12,259 nt of DNA from Planctomycetota bacterium (GTDB lineage Bacteria; Planctomycetota; Phycisphaerae; UBA1845; PWPN01), in the NCBI GenBank assembly GCA_020346805.1, contig CP070790.1, positions 1,751,024-1,763,282 of the forward strand, read 5' to 3'. Shown one piece after another: positions 1-7,442 of this stretch. The position numbers were made by a program, and so were the translations under genes. The notes under the pieces were generated by a model that was given only the letters and a program-made list of their open reading frames with translations, made no database searches and was not told where the DNA came from. Each line of letters begins with the position of its first letter. Within the stretch, counting starts at the first letter, position 1.

Positions 1-297
1 GTTATTGTAGAGATTGAGTCAGAGCTCCCCTCGGTTGTTCCTGTACAGCCCGATTTGGAAGTAGGGGCGGATGTTGAACATGCCGAGCTGAGTGCACTGG
101 AATCTACGCTCGCAAGTAAAACCATGCCCCGTGAAAAAAAGCCGGTACCTGCCGAAGCGGTCAAGGCTGTCGAATTCAAGGAGATTGGTTCGTTCAAAGA
201 TCTGAGAGTTGATGAGGTTCGGCGGGCCATTGTTTTGAACGAGATACTTGGTCCGCCGCTGGCCCTGCGCGATTACGATCGGCCTTGGGAGCGGTAG
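1..297 (+). CDS. C-terminal part of unrecognised protein (5' end outside window)
   Basis: The reading frame is open from the first base of the window and ends at a TAG at 295-297, giving 98 visible residues with no credible start, so this is the end of a longer gene. The segment is hydrophilic, with many Glu, Val, Ala and Pro residues, and looks like a flexible linker for its first 60 or so residues. It ends in a more ordered stretch (LRVDEVRRAIVLNEILGPP, then a charged tail DYDRPWER). There are no membrane segments or catalytic motifs. The Ile-Leu-Gly-Pro-Pro ending feels like a short C-terminal helix seen in planctomycete hypothetical proteins, but this is memory rather than a search. I do not recognise a family and assign no function. 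The next gene on the same strand starts about 120-210 bases downstream, and I see no convincing terminator between them. Confidence 0.6.
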   Translation, partial: VIVEIESELPSVVPVQPDLEVGADVEHAELSALESTLASKTMPREKKPVPAEAVKAVEFKEIGSFKDLRVDEVRRAIVLNEILGPPLALRDYDRPWER

Positions 298-506
298 AAG
301 AAGTTTTTGTTTTCGTGTGTCATTTCAAGCTTGGTAAAATAGGGACACCGGTTTTATAAGTTCTCGAGAGCACGCTGAGACCACGCGGATGACGGGGAAA
401 TCTAGGGGGAAAATGGATGAAACAAACAAAATATAGCCCGAAAAGATTCCTGATATCTTTTCCCTTCTTGGATATGGTCTTTTGCAAGAAGGTGAGATTT
501 TGCCAT

Positions 507-1256
507 ATGCCCGTAAAAGCCAAATCGAAAGCATTCACTTTAATTGAATTACTGATTATTATCTTAATAATCTCTTTATTGATGGCAATCTTATTGCCCG
601 CATTGTCAAGTGCCAGAGAGAAAGCCAGACGCACGCTTTGCCGCAGCCATATTCATCAGTTTATTATTGGTATTCATGTATATTCCGACAAATCAGATGG
701 TAAGCTGCCCAGTGGCCTCTCTGATAGGGGGACTGATGAGCATACCCCAGTTATTTCGACAGTTACAAGAAAGTTGCTCATCGACAATATAGGGGACGAG
801 CGGATTCTTATTTGTCCTTCAATGAGAGAGCCTTTTACAATGCCCGGTGGCTGGTATCATAATGAATACGGTAACTATGGATTTATAATTGGGTATAATT
901 ATCTTGGCGGCCATAGCGAAACGCCCTGGCCTCTTGTTGGTAGGGCAAATGCGAAATGGTATTCCCCCCATAAAGTCAGCACAAGCAAGGCATCTATACC
1001 GCTTGTTACCGAGCTTAATGCCTGGACAACGGGAGGTAATATGACATTCGCACCGCATGGCAAAACAGGTGCTATACATATAGCTGACGATTTTAGTAAC
1101 AGCGGATTAAATGGCATACCGTCACAAGAAATCGGTGCTGTCGGAGGAAACATAGGGCTTATAGATGGTTCCGTGACATGGAAGCCGATGGAGGATATGA
1201 AAATATATCGAGGTTCCCGTTTGCATGGTATGCGAGGCTGTTTCGCTGCGTGGTAA
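507..1256 (+). CDS. Type IV/type II pseudopilin-like protein with prepilin N-terminal methylation domain
   Basis: The 249-residue product starts with a short basic leader (MPVKAKSKA) followed by the prepilin peptidase recognition sequence FTLIELL and a hydrophobic helix of about 20 residues ending in ILLPALSSAREKARR. This is the classic class III signal peptide, with Glu at +5 and Ala instead of the usual Gly at -1. The C-terminal part contains GGNIGLIDGSVTWKP, resembling the H-X9-DG type motif of planctomycete and Lentisphaerae pseudopilins, though the histidine is not obvious. The protein is probably inserted in the inner membrane, processed, and displayed or assembled into a pseudopilus; its role beyond that is unknown. 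The start is uncertain. An in-frame ATG at 417 has an AGGGGG ribosome site seven bases upstream but would give a 39-residue leader. The ATG at 507 has AAGGTGAG upstream and gives a normal nine-residue leader, so I prefer it. The gene is more AT-rich than its neighbours and stands alone, with no secretion genes nearby. Confidence 0.8.
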   Translation: MPVKAKSKAFTLIELLIIILIISLLMAILLPALSSAREKARRTLCRSHIHQFIIGIHVYSDKSDGKLPSGLSDRGTDEHTPVISTVTRKLLIDNIGDERILICPSMREPFTMPGGWYHNEYGNYGFIIGYNYLGGHSETPWPLVGRANAKWYSPHKVSTSKASIPLVTELNAWTTGGNMTFAPHGKTGAIHIADDFSNSGLNGIPSQEIGAVGGNIGLIDGSVTWKPMEDMKIYRGSRLHGMRGCFAAW

Positions 1257-1475
1257 AGATAATGTTGGGACCATGCTAATTTATTGGCGTGCGACATGGT
1301 GTCATGCAGGATACAGCTATGCCGCCAATACAAGGAATTGATGCCGACCCGGACGTAATCATGTACAAATACGATTACAGCCGGGGCGACGGATATAACG
1401 CCCTTGGGCGTCGGACTTCAATAACCCCCCCTGGGGCCTCGCTGGCGCCCCACGCGGAATCAAATTTCCTTTCAG
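1257..1475. other. Convergent intergenic region with two GC-rich dyads
   Basis: This stretch lies between the ends of the pseudopilin-like gene (plus) and maf (minus). It contains a perfect inverted repeat ACGCCC-TT-GGGCGT at 1398-1411 and a second one, TGGGGC at 1432-1437 with GCCCCA at 1447-1452. Either could end transcription, but neither is followed by a clear T-run on either strand, so a terminator role is only a guess. An open frame from 1289 crosses the region and contains a short stretch (YNALGRRTSI) that resembles an RHS/YD repeat. It may be chance or a gene remnant. Confidence 0.25.
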
Positions 1476-2072
1476 TTAAATATCGATACCGAATTTTACG
1501 AGCATGGTTTTCAGCATTTCCATAGGTAGTCCGACGATGTTGGAGAAACTGCCGTCGGTGTGATCGATGAATTTATCTGCATTATCCTGGATGCCATAGG
1601 CACCGGCCTTGCCCTCCCATTCGCGAGAGGCGAGGTAGGTGTTAAATTCGTGGTCGGACATTTTTCTCATGGTTACTCTCGTACAATCGTGACTGATGAG
1701 TCGCCGACCGGAGGCGGGTTCGTATAAGGTTACACCGGTGATTACCTGATGGGTGGTGCCCATAAGGGAGGAAAGGATTCGGCGGGCATCGTTTTCATCG
1801 TCCGGTTTGCCAAACATTTTACCTTTCAAGGCCACCACGGTATCGGCGGCGAGAATCAGTCGATCCGGATGGTCGTCGGCGACGCTTCGGGCCTTGAAAT
1901 AACTGGCGGCTTCGGCGTACTCTTCGGGGGAGAGTCGCCAGCCGTGAGGATCTGGTTCTTGGTGTTTGGGCCTGGCGATTTCAAAATCGATCCCTGCCTT
2001 GCGCAATAGATCGGCGCGCCGTGGACTTTGCGAAGCGAGGATAATCGGTTTTTTATTGCTTTCCTGAGTCAT
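1476..2072 (-). CDS. maf: Maf family nucleoside triphosphate pyrophosphatase (YhdE-like)
   Basis: The complete 198-residue product matches the Maf/HAM1-fold house-cleaning nucleotide pyrophosphatases, which hydrolyse non-canonical or excess NTPs to the monophosphate and pyrophosphate in the cytoplasm and were first linked to septum inhibition. Visible motifs are the N-terminal ILASQSPRR (residues 11-19), YFKARS with the conserved Lys at 60, LAADTVV with the catalytic-site Asp at 77, FGKP at 87-90, and GKAGAYGIQD at 154-163 followed by GSFSNIVGLP. The GKAGAYGIQ motif is typical of the dTTP/UTP-acting YhdE subgroup rather than the m7GTP-acting YceF subgroup. Length is normal for the family. The gene follows purL by 59 bases on the same strand and is probably the last gene of the tyrA-purL-maf unit. 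A TATAAT hexamer (minus strand, 2083-2088) lies just before the ATG, too close to judge as a separate promoter. The ribosome site is weak. Confidence 0.93.
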   Translation of the reverse strand: MTQESNKKPIILASQSPRRADLLRKAGIDFEIARPKHQEPDPHGWRLSPEEYAEAASYFKARSVADDHPDRLILAADTVVALKGKMFGKPDDENDARRILSSLMGTTHQVITGVTLYEPASGRRLISHDCTRVTMRKMSDHEFNTYLASREWEGKAGAYGIQDNADKFIDHTDGSFSNIVGLPMEMLKTMLVKFGIDI

Positions 2073-2131
2073 AATGGTCTCAATTATACTCAGCAGGATT
2101 ACAAAATTTTAGTAGCCGATATATCAAATAA

Positions 2132-5100
2132 CTACCAAATGAAGCTCGAGCGCCAGGCATCGGCCAAGGTTTGTACGTTGATTTCAAATTCCTGCCCGTT
2201 TGGTGCTGCCTCAGGGGTGTCAGATTGCCCCCAGCTAAACTTTTTGTTTGGCTGGGACTGTGCTATTTGGCGGACTGCTACACCTTCGAGTTTTTCGGTA
2301 AGTTTTGTAATTTGCTGACCACATTTCTGTGTTGTCTGGAGGATATAGCCTACCGGTATAGGGGCGAAGGGATCGGATAAATCACCTTTGGGGTCGAGCC
2401 AGCTTTTGAGGCCGCATTGACCGGCCAAGGCCATCTCGGCCAACGCCGGCAGGATGCCCTCGGGTCCGCAATCGTGAGCGGCAAGAATAATGCCGGAAGC
2501 GATCAATTCGCTGATGCCGATATGTAACGCCGCCGCCTGGTTGATATCGACATCGGGCCATTGTTTGGCTGGTAAGCCGACGAAGAAGAAATGCGTGGTT
2601 GTGTTATCGATTTGTTTGGCATCCATGGTTACACATTTGTTCACGTCATCGATGATACTTACGGCACTGATGAGCAGGGTTTCTGGGATACGAATACGAT
2701 TGTTGTATAGTTTGATTCTATCGGCCAATTGCCGGGCGTCGTCGGCATCGAGAGCGAATTCGTTATTGAGCGAATCCTTGCCCGATATAAAAGGAGTACC
2801 GTAGGTGACGGCGGCGTCATAACAACCCTGGCAGGCCCGCACCAAGGCCCCCATGGTTTTCAGATCTTCGCAGTTTCCCCAGCAGAAGTTGTCGAGGATG
2901 GCGGTTCTTTTGGGATTGCCCCCCACACATACCACATTACGGATGGCCTCATCGATGCCGGCTACGGCCATCCAATAGGGATCGACTTCGCTTAGTTCCG
3001 GGCTGATGCCGTTGGAGATGGCGGTTCCCTGGTTACTTTCCAGAAGGGGTCGAATGACGGCGGCATCGGAGGGCCCTTCACCCGTACCGCATAAGGGTTT
3101 TATGACGCTGGCCCCCTGGACCTCGTGATCGTATTGACGAATCACCCATTCCTTGCTGGCAGTATTCAGTTCCGCGAGCTTGGCCAGGAGGGTATTACAT
3201 ACATCTAAAGAAGATTCCTGTTGGCGTGAACTTGAAACGGCAGGCGGAGTCCAGGCGGCCTCTTTTTGTGTTTTAGGGATGGCGTTGTGCAGAAAGTGTG
3301 TGTCAATGTCGCCAACTATGTGGCTTTGGTAACGAATTATCAGTCGGCCGTCGTCGCGGAAGTGCCCGATGACGGTAGCTTCGACGTTTTCCGCCTTGCA
3401 GATTTCAGCAAAGCTCTCCCAGTTTTGGGGCGGGACGCTGAAAACCATTCTTTCCTGGGCCTCACTGATCCAGATTTCGTCGTAGCGCAGGCCGGCATAT
3501 TTAAGGGGGACGTTTTCTAGCTCGACATCGGCCCCGAGTTTGGAGCCCATTTCCCCGACGGCACTACTCAAACCGCCGGCCCCGCAATCGGTGGTAGCGT
3601 TGTACAGGCAGCCTTTTTGATGATCGCGGGCCTTGAGTTGTGTATCGAGGACTTTCTTTTCGGTGATGGCGTTGCCTATTTGTACGGCGTGGGAGAACTC
3701 GTCGGCGTGGGTATCGGTTAGTTCCGCCGACGAGAAGGTGGCTCCATGAATTCCGTCACGTCCGGTTCTTCCGCCGATGACTACAATCAGATCGCCCGGC
3801 CTGGGTTGCTTGTGAACACAATCGCGGGGGATCAAACCCACACACCCGCAAAATACCAGCGGATTACCCAGGTATCGGTTGTCGAAGACGATGGCCCCAT
3901 TGATAGTGGGAATGCCCATTCGATTGCCGTAATCGCGTACGCCGGTAACCACGCCTTTGAGGATGCGCCGCGGATGCAGAACCCCCTTGGGCAGCAGTTT
4001 CATGGGGAAATCGGGTTGGCCGACGCAAAAGATGTCGGTATTGGCTATAGGTTTTGCCCCGAGTCCGCAACCCATGACGTCTCTTATGCATCCGCCAACG
4101 CCGGTAGCCGCCCCACCGTAGGGTTCGATAGCCGACGGATGGTTGTGTGTTTCCACCTTGAAGGCAATGCCGAATTTATTATCAAGGGCGATGACACCCG
4201 CATTATCTTCGAATACGGATAGACACCAATCCACCCGCCCGCTTTCCATCAACTCCATAGTGGCCCGGGCGATGGTATCCTTGAGTAGGTTATCGTAGGT
4301 CACCTCGACCGTACCCGCTTTGAGTATTTTTTGTTCTACCTGGGAATTTTGGGGCAGGGGTGCTCCGCGGTATCGTACTGCACTTTTCAGCGTTTTATGT
4401 ACGCAGTGTTCGCTCCAGGTCTGGGCGAACATTTCGAGTTCCAGGTCGGTGGGGTCGCGTTGTTGTTGACGATAGTGATCCTGGATGGCCCTCATTTCCG
4501 GCAGGGATAAAAACAGGTGCCCGTCACGTGAGAGGTTATTAAGCTGGTCATCAGAAAGATTGCGAATGGGTACATGCTTGAGTTCAAAAGGGCGAGTGGG
4601 TGCGATGGGCAGGTGGTCGGGGAGTAAGTCGTTTCGACCGAAGCCGGTCAGATAAACGTCTTCGATACAGTCGTTATACAGCAACTGCCGGGCGATGTAT
4701 TCCAGCTCGGCGAGCGATGCAACACCGGCGAGTTTGTACAATCGTGCGGTGGATAGTTCGAGTTCTTGGGTATCTACTCCCATGTCGGTCAGAGCGGCCA
4801 GGGTTGAAGCGGCCACCGTATCCATCACTCCACCTTTGAGGTGAACTTCCGCGCATGCGTTGTATTTTTCGTCTGATCTACTGTAGGCATTTTGACCGTT
4901 GCCGATCCCGAATATTTCGGTGATCGGATCGGTAAGCAGCCCGGTAGCGATGCTTTCCAGAGTTTCTTGCGAGAGATTGCCTTGCAGCAGGAAAAGTCGG
5001 CTGAAGGTTACTTGTTTAATGTGGGGTAGGCCAAGTTCGTGGATATCATGGAGTATGGCCATCCCACGTGCATCGAGTTCGGGTTGTTTGGGTGAAATGG

Positions 5101-5143
5101 TGATGCGAAAAAGCGTGGAGCACTTTTGATTAGCAAGACTCAT
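2132..5143 (-). CDS. purL: Phosphoribosylformylglycinamidine synthase with fused PurS-like N-terminal domains (PurL)
   Basis: The 1003-residue product is FGAM synthase, the fourth step of de novo purine synthesis: FGAR, ATP and glutamine-derived ammonia give FGAM. Residues about 10-80 and 95-165 are two PurS-like repeats (the second has HLKGGVMDTVAASTLAAL and ARQLLYNDCIEDV). From about 230 comes the PurL catalytic body: TWSEHCVHKT (242-251), FEDNAGVIAL (311-320), KVETHNHPSAIEPYGGAATG (329-348), GGRTGRDGIHGATFSS (457-472), DCGAGGLSSA (519-528), YDHEVQG (671-677) and GKDSLNNEF (788-796). There is no C-terminal glutaminase domain, so a separate PurQ must supply ammonia. Small PurL is near 740 residues and the E. 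coli full-length enzyme near 1,300, so this is an intermediate architecture, with PurS supplied in cis. The C-terminal glycine motif is unusual (HDCGPEGIL, where HDCSEGGL or SDGGL is expected). The start overlaps the tyrA stop as ATGA with no clear ribosome site, implying translational coupling. Confidence 0.95.
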   Translation of the reverse strand: MSLANQKCSTLFRITISPKQPELDARGMAILHDIHELGLPHIKQVTFSRLFLLQGNLSQETLESIATGLLTDPITEIFGIGNGQNAYSRSDEKYNACAEVHLKGGVMDTVAASTLAALTDMGVDTQELELSTARLYKLAGVASLAELEYIARQLLYNDCIEDVYLTGFGRNDLLPDHLPIAPTRPFELKHVPIRNLSDDQLNNLSRDGHLFLSLPEMRAIQDHYRQQQRDPTDLELEMFAQTWSEHCVHKTLKSAVRYRGAPLPQNSQVEQKILKAGTVEVTYDNLLKDTIARATMELMESGRVDWCLSVFEDNAGVIALDNKFGIAFKVETHNHPSAIEPYGGAATGVGGCIRDVMGCGLGAKPIANTDIFCVGQPDFPMKLLPKGVLHPRRILKGVVTGVRDYGNRMGIPTINGAIVFDNRYLGNPLVFCGCVGLIPRDCVHKQPRPGDLIVVIGGRTGRDGIHGATFSSAELTDTHADEFSHAVQIGNAITEKKVLDTQLKARDHQKGCLYNATTDCGAGGLSSAVGEMGSKLGADVELENVPLKYAGLRYDEIWISEAQERMVFSVPPQNWESFAEICKAENVEATVIGHFRDDGRLIIRYQSHIVGDIDTHFLHNAIPKTQKEAAWTPPAVSSSRQQESSLDVCNTLLAKLAELNTASKEWVIRQYDHEVQGASVIKPLCGTGEGPSDAAVIRPLLESNQGTAISNGISPELSEVDPYWMAVAGIDEAIRNVVCVGGNPKRTAILDNFCWGNCEDLKTMGALVRACQGCYDAAVTYGTPFISGKDSLNNEFALDADDARQLADRIKLYNNRIRIPETLLISAVSIIDDVNKCVTMDAKQIDNTTTHFFFVGLPAKQWPDVDINQAAALHIGISELIASGIILAAHDCGPEGILPALAEMALAGQCGLKSWLDPKGDLSDPFAPIPVGYILQTTQKCGQQITKLTEKLEGVAVRQIAQSQPNKKFSWGQSDTPEAAPNGQEFEINVQTLADAWRSSFIW

Positions 5144-6036
5144 GGCGGTAATACTTTCATTTTATGGCGTTTGGCGATCCAACGATCACGTATTTGTTTA
5201 CTCTTGGCCAGCCAGTCGTGAATAGCTTTAGAGTCGTCACGATCGAGTTGTCCGCGGAAGCGGGTCAACTCGGCAATTAACTGATCGAGGGCTTTGATCA
5301 TGGCTTTACGGTTGGTACCGAAGATGTCCATCCATAGTTGGGGATCGCCGCTGGCGATTCTGGTTGTGTCGGCGAAACCGGGACCGGCCAAGTCGATAGC
5401 CGAATCCTTTTTTGACATGTTGACCAAAGCGGTGGCGATAGCATGGGGTAGATGGCTGACTCTGGCCAGCAGGGTATCATGTTTTTCCGGGGTCATGGTC
5501 AGGGTGTAGCTGCCGATAGTTTCCCAGAATTTGCGCATCCAACGGGTGGTGGCCTGAGGTGTTTTGGTTGTGGGGGTGACAATGCAGAGGGAGTGCTCAA
5601 AGAGGTCGGCCCGGGCGAATTCCACACCGGTCTTTTCCGAACCGGCCATGGGATGCGAACCGACGAATTTTACTGACGCCGGCAGAATACGGCCGCAGAG
5701 TTTTACTACCTCGACTTTGGTGCTGGCCACGTCGGTGATATAGGTGCCGGCATTTAGGGCAGCAGCCATTTTCTGCAATATGGGCTCGAATCGGCCGATG
5801 GGGGTGCATATGATTATCAGTTGGGCCCGAGACACTCCGGCGGCCACATCCAGTGTAATTTCGTCAACCGCCTCATAAGCCAGGGCCTTGTTGAGCGAGG
5901 ATTCTCGCCGCCCGATGCCGATACGCGTACCGTTGAAACCGGCGGCCCGCAAGGCCAAACCGATGGATCCGCCCAATAAACCCACGCCAATGACGGAAAT
6001 AGTATCTAAGTTATTGATATCAAAGTTGTTATGCAC
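5140..6036 (-). CDS. tyrA: Prephenate dehydrogenase
   Basis: The 298-residue product oxidatively decarboxylates prephenate to 4-hydroxyphenylpyruvate with NAD(P)+, on the way to tyrosine. The N-terminal Rossmann domain carries GVGLLGGS (residues 17-24). DVASTK lies at 102-107, the catalytic-region histidine is in SHPMAGSEKTG (His128), and the C-terminal helical domain has HD at 186-187 and SHLPH (194-198). TTRIASGDPQLW (224-235) includes the arginine (226) that binds the prephenate carboxylate in characterised enzymes. There is no ACT domain and no chorismate mutase domain, so this is the monofunctional short form with no visible allosteric tyrosine site; whether arogenate is also used cannot be told. 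The start is GTG at 6036, supported by AAGGTGGG seven bases upstream and by the lack of an earlier in-frame alternative that fits. It is the first gene of the minus-strand unit and overlaps purL by four bases. Confidence 0.93.
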   Translation of the reverse strand: MHNNFDINNLDTISVIGVGLLGGSIGLALRAAGFNGTRIGIGRRESSLNKALAYEAVDEITLDVAAGVSRAQLIIICTPIGRFEPILQKMAAALNAGTYITDVASTKVEVVKLCGRILPASVKFVGSHPMAGSEKTGVEFARADLFEHSLCIVTPTTKTPQATTRWMRKFWETIGSYTLTMTPEKHDTLLARVSHLPHAIATALVNMSKKDSAIDLAGPGFADTTRIASGDPQLWMDIFGTNRKAMIKALDQLIAELTRFRGQLDRDDSKAIHDWLAKSKQIRDRWIAKRHKMKVLPP

Positions 6037-6043
6037 TTTTTAG

Positions 6044-6051
6044 CCCACCTT
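6044..6051 (-). promoter_or_regulatory. Shine-Dalgarno site for tyrA (supports GTG start)
   Basis: Read on the minus strand, AAGGTGGG lies seven bases before a GTG codon. It pairs well with the 16S anti-Shine-Dalgarno end and decides the tyrA start, which has no ATG alternative at a sensible place. Confidence 0.7.
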
Positions 6052-6069
6052 AATTTAGTTGTAATTTAG
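6051..6069. repeat. Tandem 8-bp direct repeat at 11-bp spacing near tyrA start
   Basis: TAATTTAG occurs at 6051-6058 and again at 6062-6069, separated by TTG, so the copies sit one helical turn apart on the same DNA face. The second copy covers the candidate tyrA -10 element. It could be a regulator half-site pair or a chance AT-rich duplication. Confidence 0.4.
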
Positions 6070-6092
6070 CCGGTAATTGGTGCTGGCGTCAA
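6063..6092 (-). promoter_or_regulatory. Possible sigma-70 promoter of the tyrA-purL-maf unit
   Basis: On the minus strand TTGACG (6092-6087, five of six matches to the -35 consensus) is followed after 18 bases by TAAATT (6068-6063, four of six to the -10). It would start transcription near 6056 and give a leader of about 20 bases containing just the ribosome site. This is a by-eye match. Planctomycete promoters are poorly characterised, so it is only a candidate. Confidence 0.35.
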
Positions 6093-6220
6093 ATATTTCT
6101 TGCTTCGCTCCAGTAAATTGGTACTCTATTACGAAATAAACAGCAATAGCCTGGCGCGGGCTGTGAGTTAAAAATGTTGTAGCGAAGGGCCTTATCCTCA
6201 TTGGATAGAGTGGTACGCGT

Positions 6221-7351
6221 ATGAGTAGCCAACCTGATGTACGTCCGTTTAGCTTCGGTTCGGCCGGAGTAGGTGGGATTCTGGAATTTGAAAAGCCCCT
6301 GGTCCGGATCGAGCGTGAGATTGCGGAATTGGAGGCGGTGCAGTCCGACACCAAGCGCGATATGTCCGTCCACATTCGAGAGCTGCGTTCGACTCTGGTA
6401 AGCATGACCAAGCGGACTTATTCGAAATTGACCCCCTGGGAGACGGTGTTGGTCGCCCGTCATCCGCGTCGTCCGGTATTGCGGGATTATATCGATGGTT
6501 GTGTGAAAGATTTTTGCGAGCTTCACGGGGACCGTTGTTTTGGGGACGATAAGGCGATAGTTACCGGATTTGGGAGAATCGGGGGCCAGAAGGTTTTACT
6601 GGTTGGGCACGACAAGGGCCGGAATACCAAGGAGAAGGTGGAACGCCATTTCGGCTGCGCCCATCCGGAAGGATTTCGCAAGGCCCTGCTGAAGATGGGG
6701 CTGGCGGAGAAGTTCAGGCTACCGGTGGTAGCGGTTATTGATACCCAGGGGGCCTATCCGGGCGATAAGGCGGAGGAACGGGGCATTGCCCAGGCGATCG
6801 CCACCAATTTGATGGAGATGTCTCGTTTACGGGTGCCGATCTGCTGTGTGGTGGTTGGCGAAGGGGGCAGCGGGGGAGCGCTGGGGATCGGAGTGGGTGA
6901 TCGGGTGGCGATGTTCGAACATGCTTATTATTCGGTTATTTCTCCTGAGGGTTGTGCTGCTATTTTATTCAAGAGTGCCGATCGTGCGTCGGAAGCCGCC
7001 GAGTCCTTGAAGTTGACGGCCAGGGATCTGAAAAAACTCAATTTGGTCGATGACGTATTGAACGAACCATTAGGCGGGGGGCATCGTGATCCGGCAAGCA
7101 TGATGACGACTTTTGAACGATACGTGGCGGATACTTTGAGGGAATTAAAGCGGGTAAGAATCGACACTCTGTTGAGGCGTCGATATGAACGTCTTCGCAA
7201 CATGGGTAATTACTTTGATAGTATATCGAACAGCAAGAGTAACGGCAGAACCAAATCAGGTAACGGTTCAAGGGCACGGGGGAACGGTTCAAACGAGCGA
7301 TCGCGGATTCGAGGGCGAAAGGCCAATCCGATCGCTTCGCCTGCCAAATAA
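6221..7351 (+). CDS. accA: Acetyl-CoA carboxylase carboxyltransferase subunit alpha
   Basis: The 376-residue product is the alpha subunit of the carboxyltransferase half of acetyl-CoA carboxylase. Together with AccD it moves the carboxyl group from carboxybiotin on AccB to acetyl-CoA, giving malonyl-CoA for fatty acid synthesis. A helical N terminus (about 22-65) leads into the crotonase-fold domain with ARHPRRP (79-85), LHGDRCFGDDKAIV (101-114), GHDKGRNTKEK (129-139), IDTQGAYPGDKAEERG (173-188), the glycine-rich oxyanion region GEGGSGGALGIGVGD (213-227) and SVISPEGCAAIL (238-249). The E. coli protein is 319 residues; this one aligns along its length and then adds about 45 residues rich in Ser, Asn, Gly, Arg and Lys, probably disordered. 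The ATG at 6221 has a GAGTGG site about seven bases upstream. The gene is divergent from tyrA and alone on its strand; accB, accC and accD are not in the window. No clear promoter was found for it. Confidence 0.95.
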   Translation: MSSQPDVRPFSFGSAGVGGILEFEKPLVRIEREIAELEAVQSDTKRDMSVHIRELRSTLVSMTKRTYSKLTPWETVLVARHPRRPVLRDYIDGCVKDFCELHGDRCFGDDKAIVTGFGRIGGQKVLLVGHDKGRNTKEKVERHFGCAHPEGFRKALLKMGLAEKFRLPVVAVIDTQGAYPGDKAEERGIAQAIATNLMEMSRLRVPICCVVVGEGGSGGALGIGVGDRVAMFEHAYYSVISPEGCAAILFKSADRASEAAESLKLTARDLKKLNLVDDVLNEPLGGGHRDPASMMTTFERYVADTLRELKRVRIDTLLRRRYERLRNMGNYFDSISNSKSNGRTKSGNGSRARGNGSNERSRIRGRKANPIASPAK

Positions 7352-7413
7352 TATGGGGTAATCAAGTCAATATTTTGGGGATTATGTATTGGTTTTTTAG
7401 CGGTACGCATTAT

Positions 7414-7442
7414 TGATTGGTCTGACAAAAGCCGGACCATCA
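7414..7442 (+). terminator. Weak candidate terminator after accA
   Basis: TGAT-T-GGTC (7414-7422) pairs with GACCATCA (7435-7442) as an 8-bp stem with one bulged T and a 12-base loop. There is no T-run directly after it; a T-rich stretch appears only about 30 bases later. It is placed 60 bases after the accA stop, so it could end that transcript, but the match to a Rho-independent terminator is poor. Confidence 0.25.

Noticed and set aside
899..1333. Minus-strand 144-codon frame opposite the pseudopilin gene
   Set aside because: The plus-strand frame has an unmistakable prepilin signature, and the antisense product shows no motif.
1432..1452. GC-rich hairpin as maf or pseudopilin terminator
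   Set aside because: The stem is reasonable but no T-tract follows on either strand, so I kept it only as a dyad in the intergenic entry.
3746..4222. Plus-strand 158-codon frame inside purL
   Set aside because: It is antisense to the best-conserved PurL catalytic motifs and has no family resemblance of its own.
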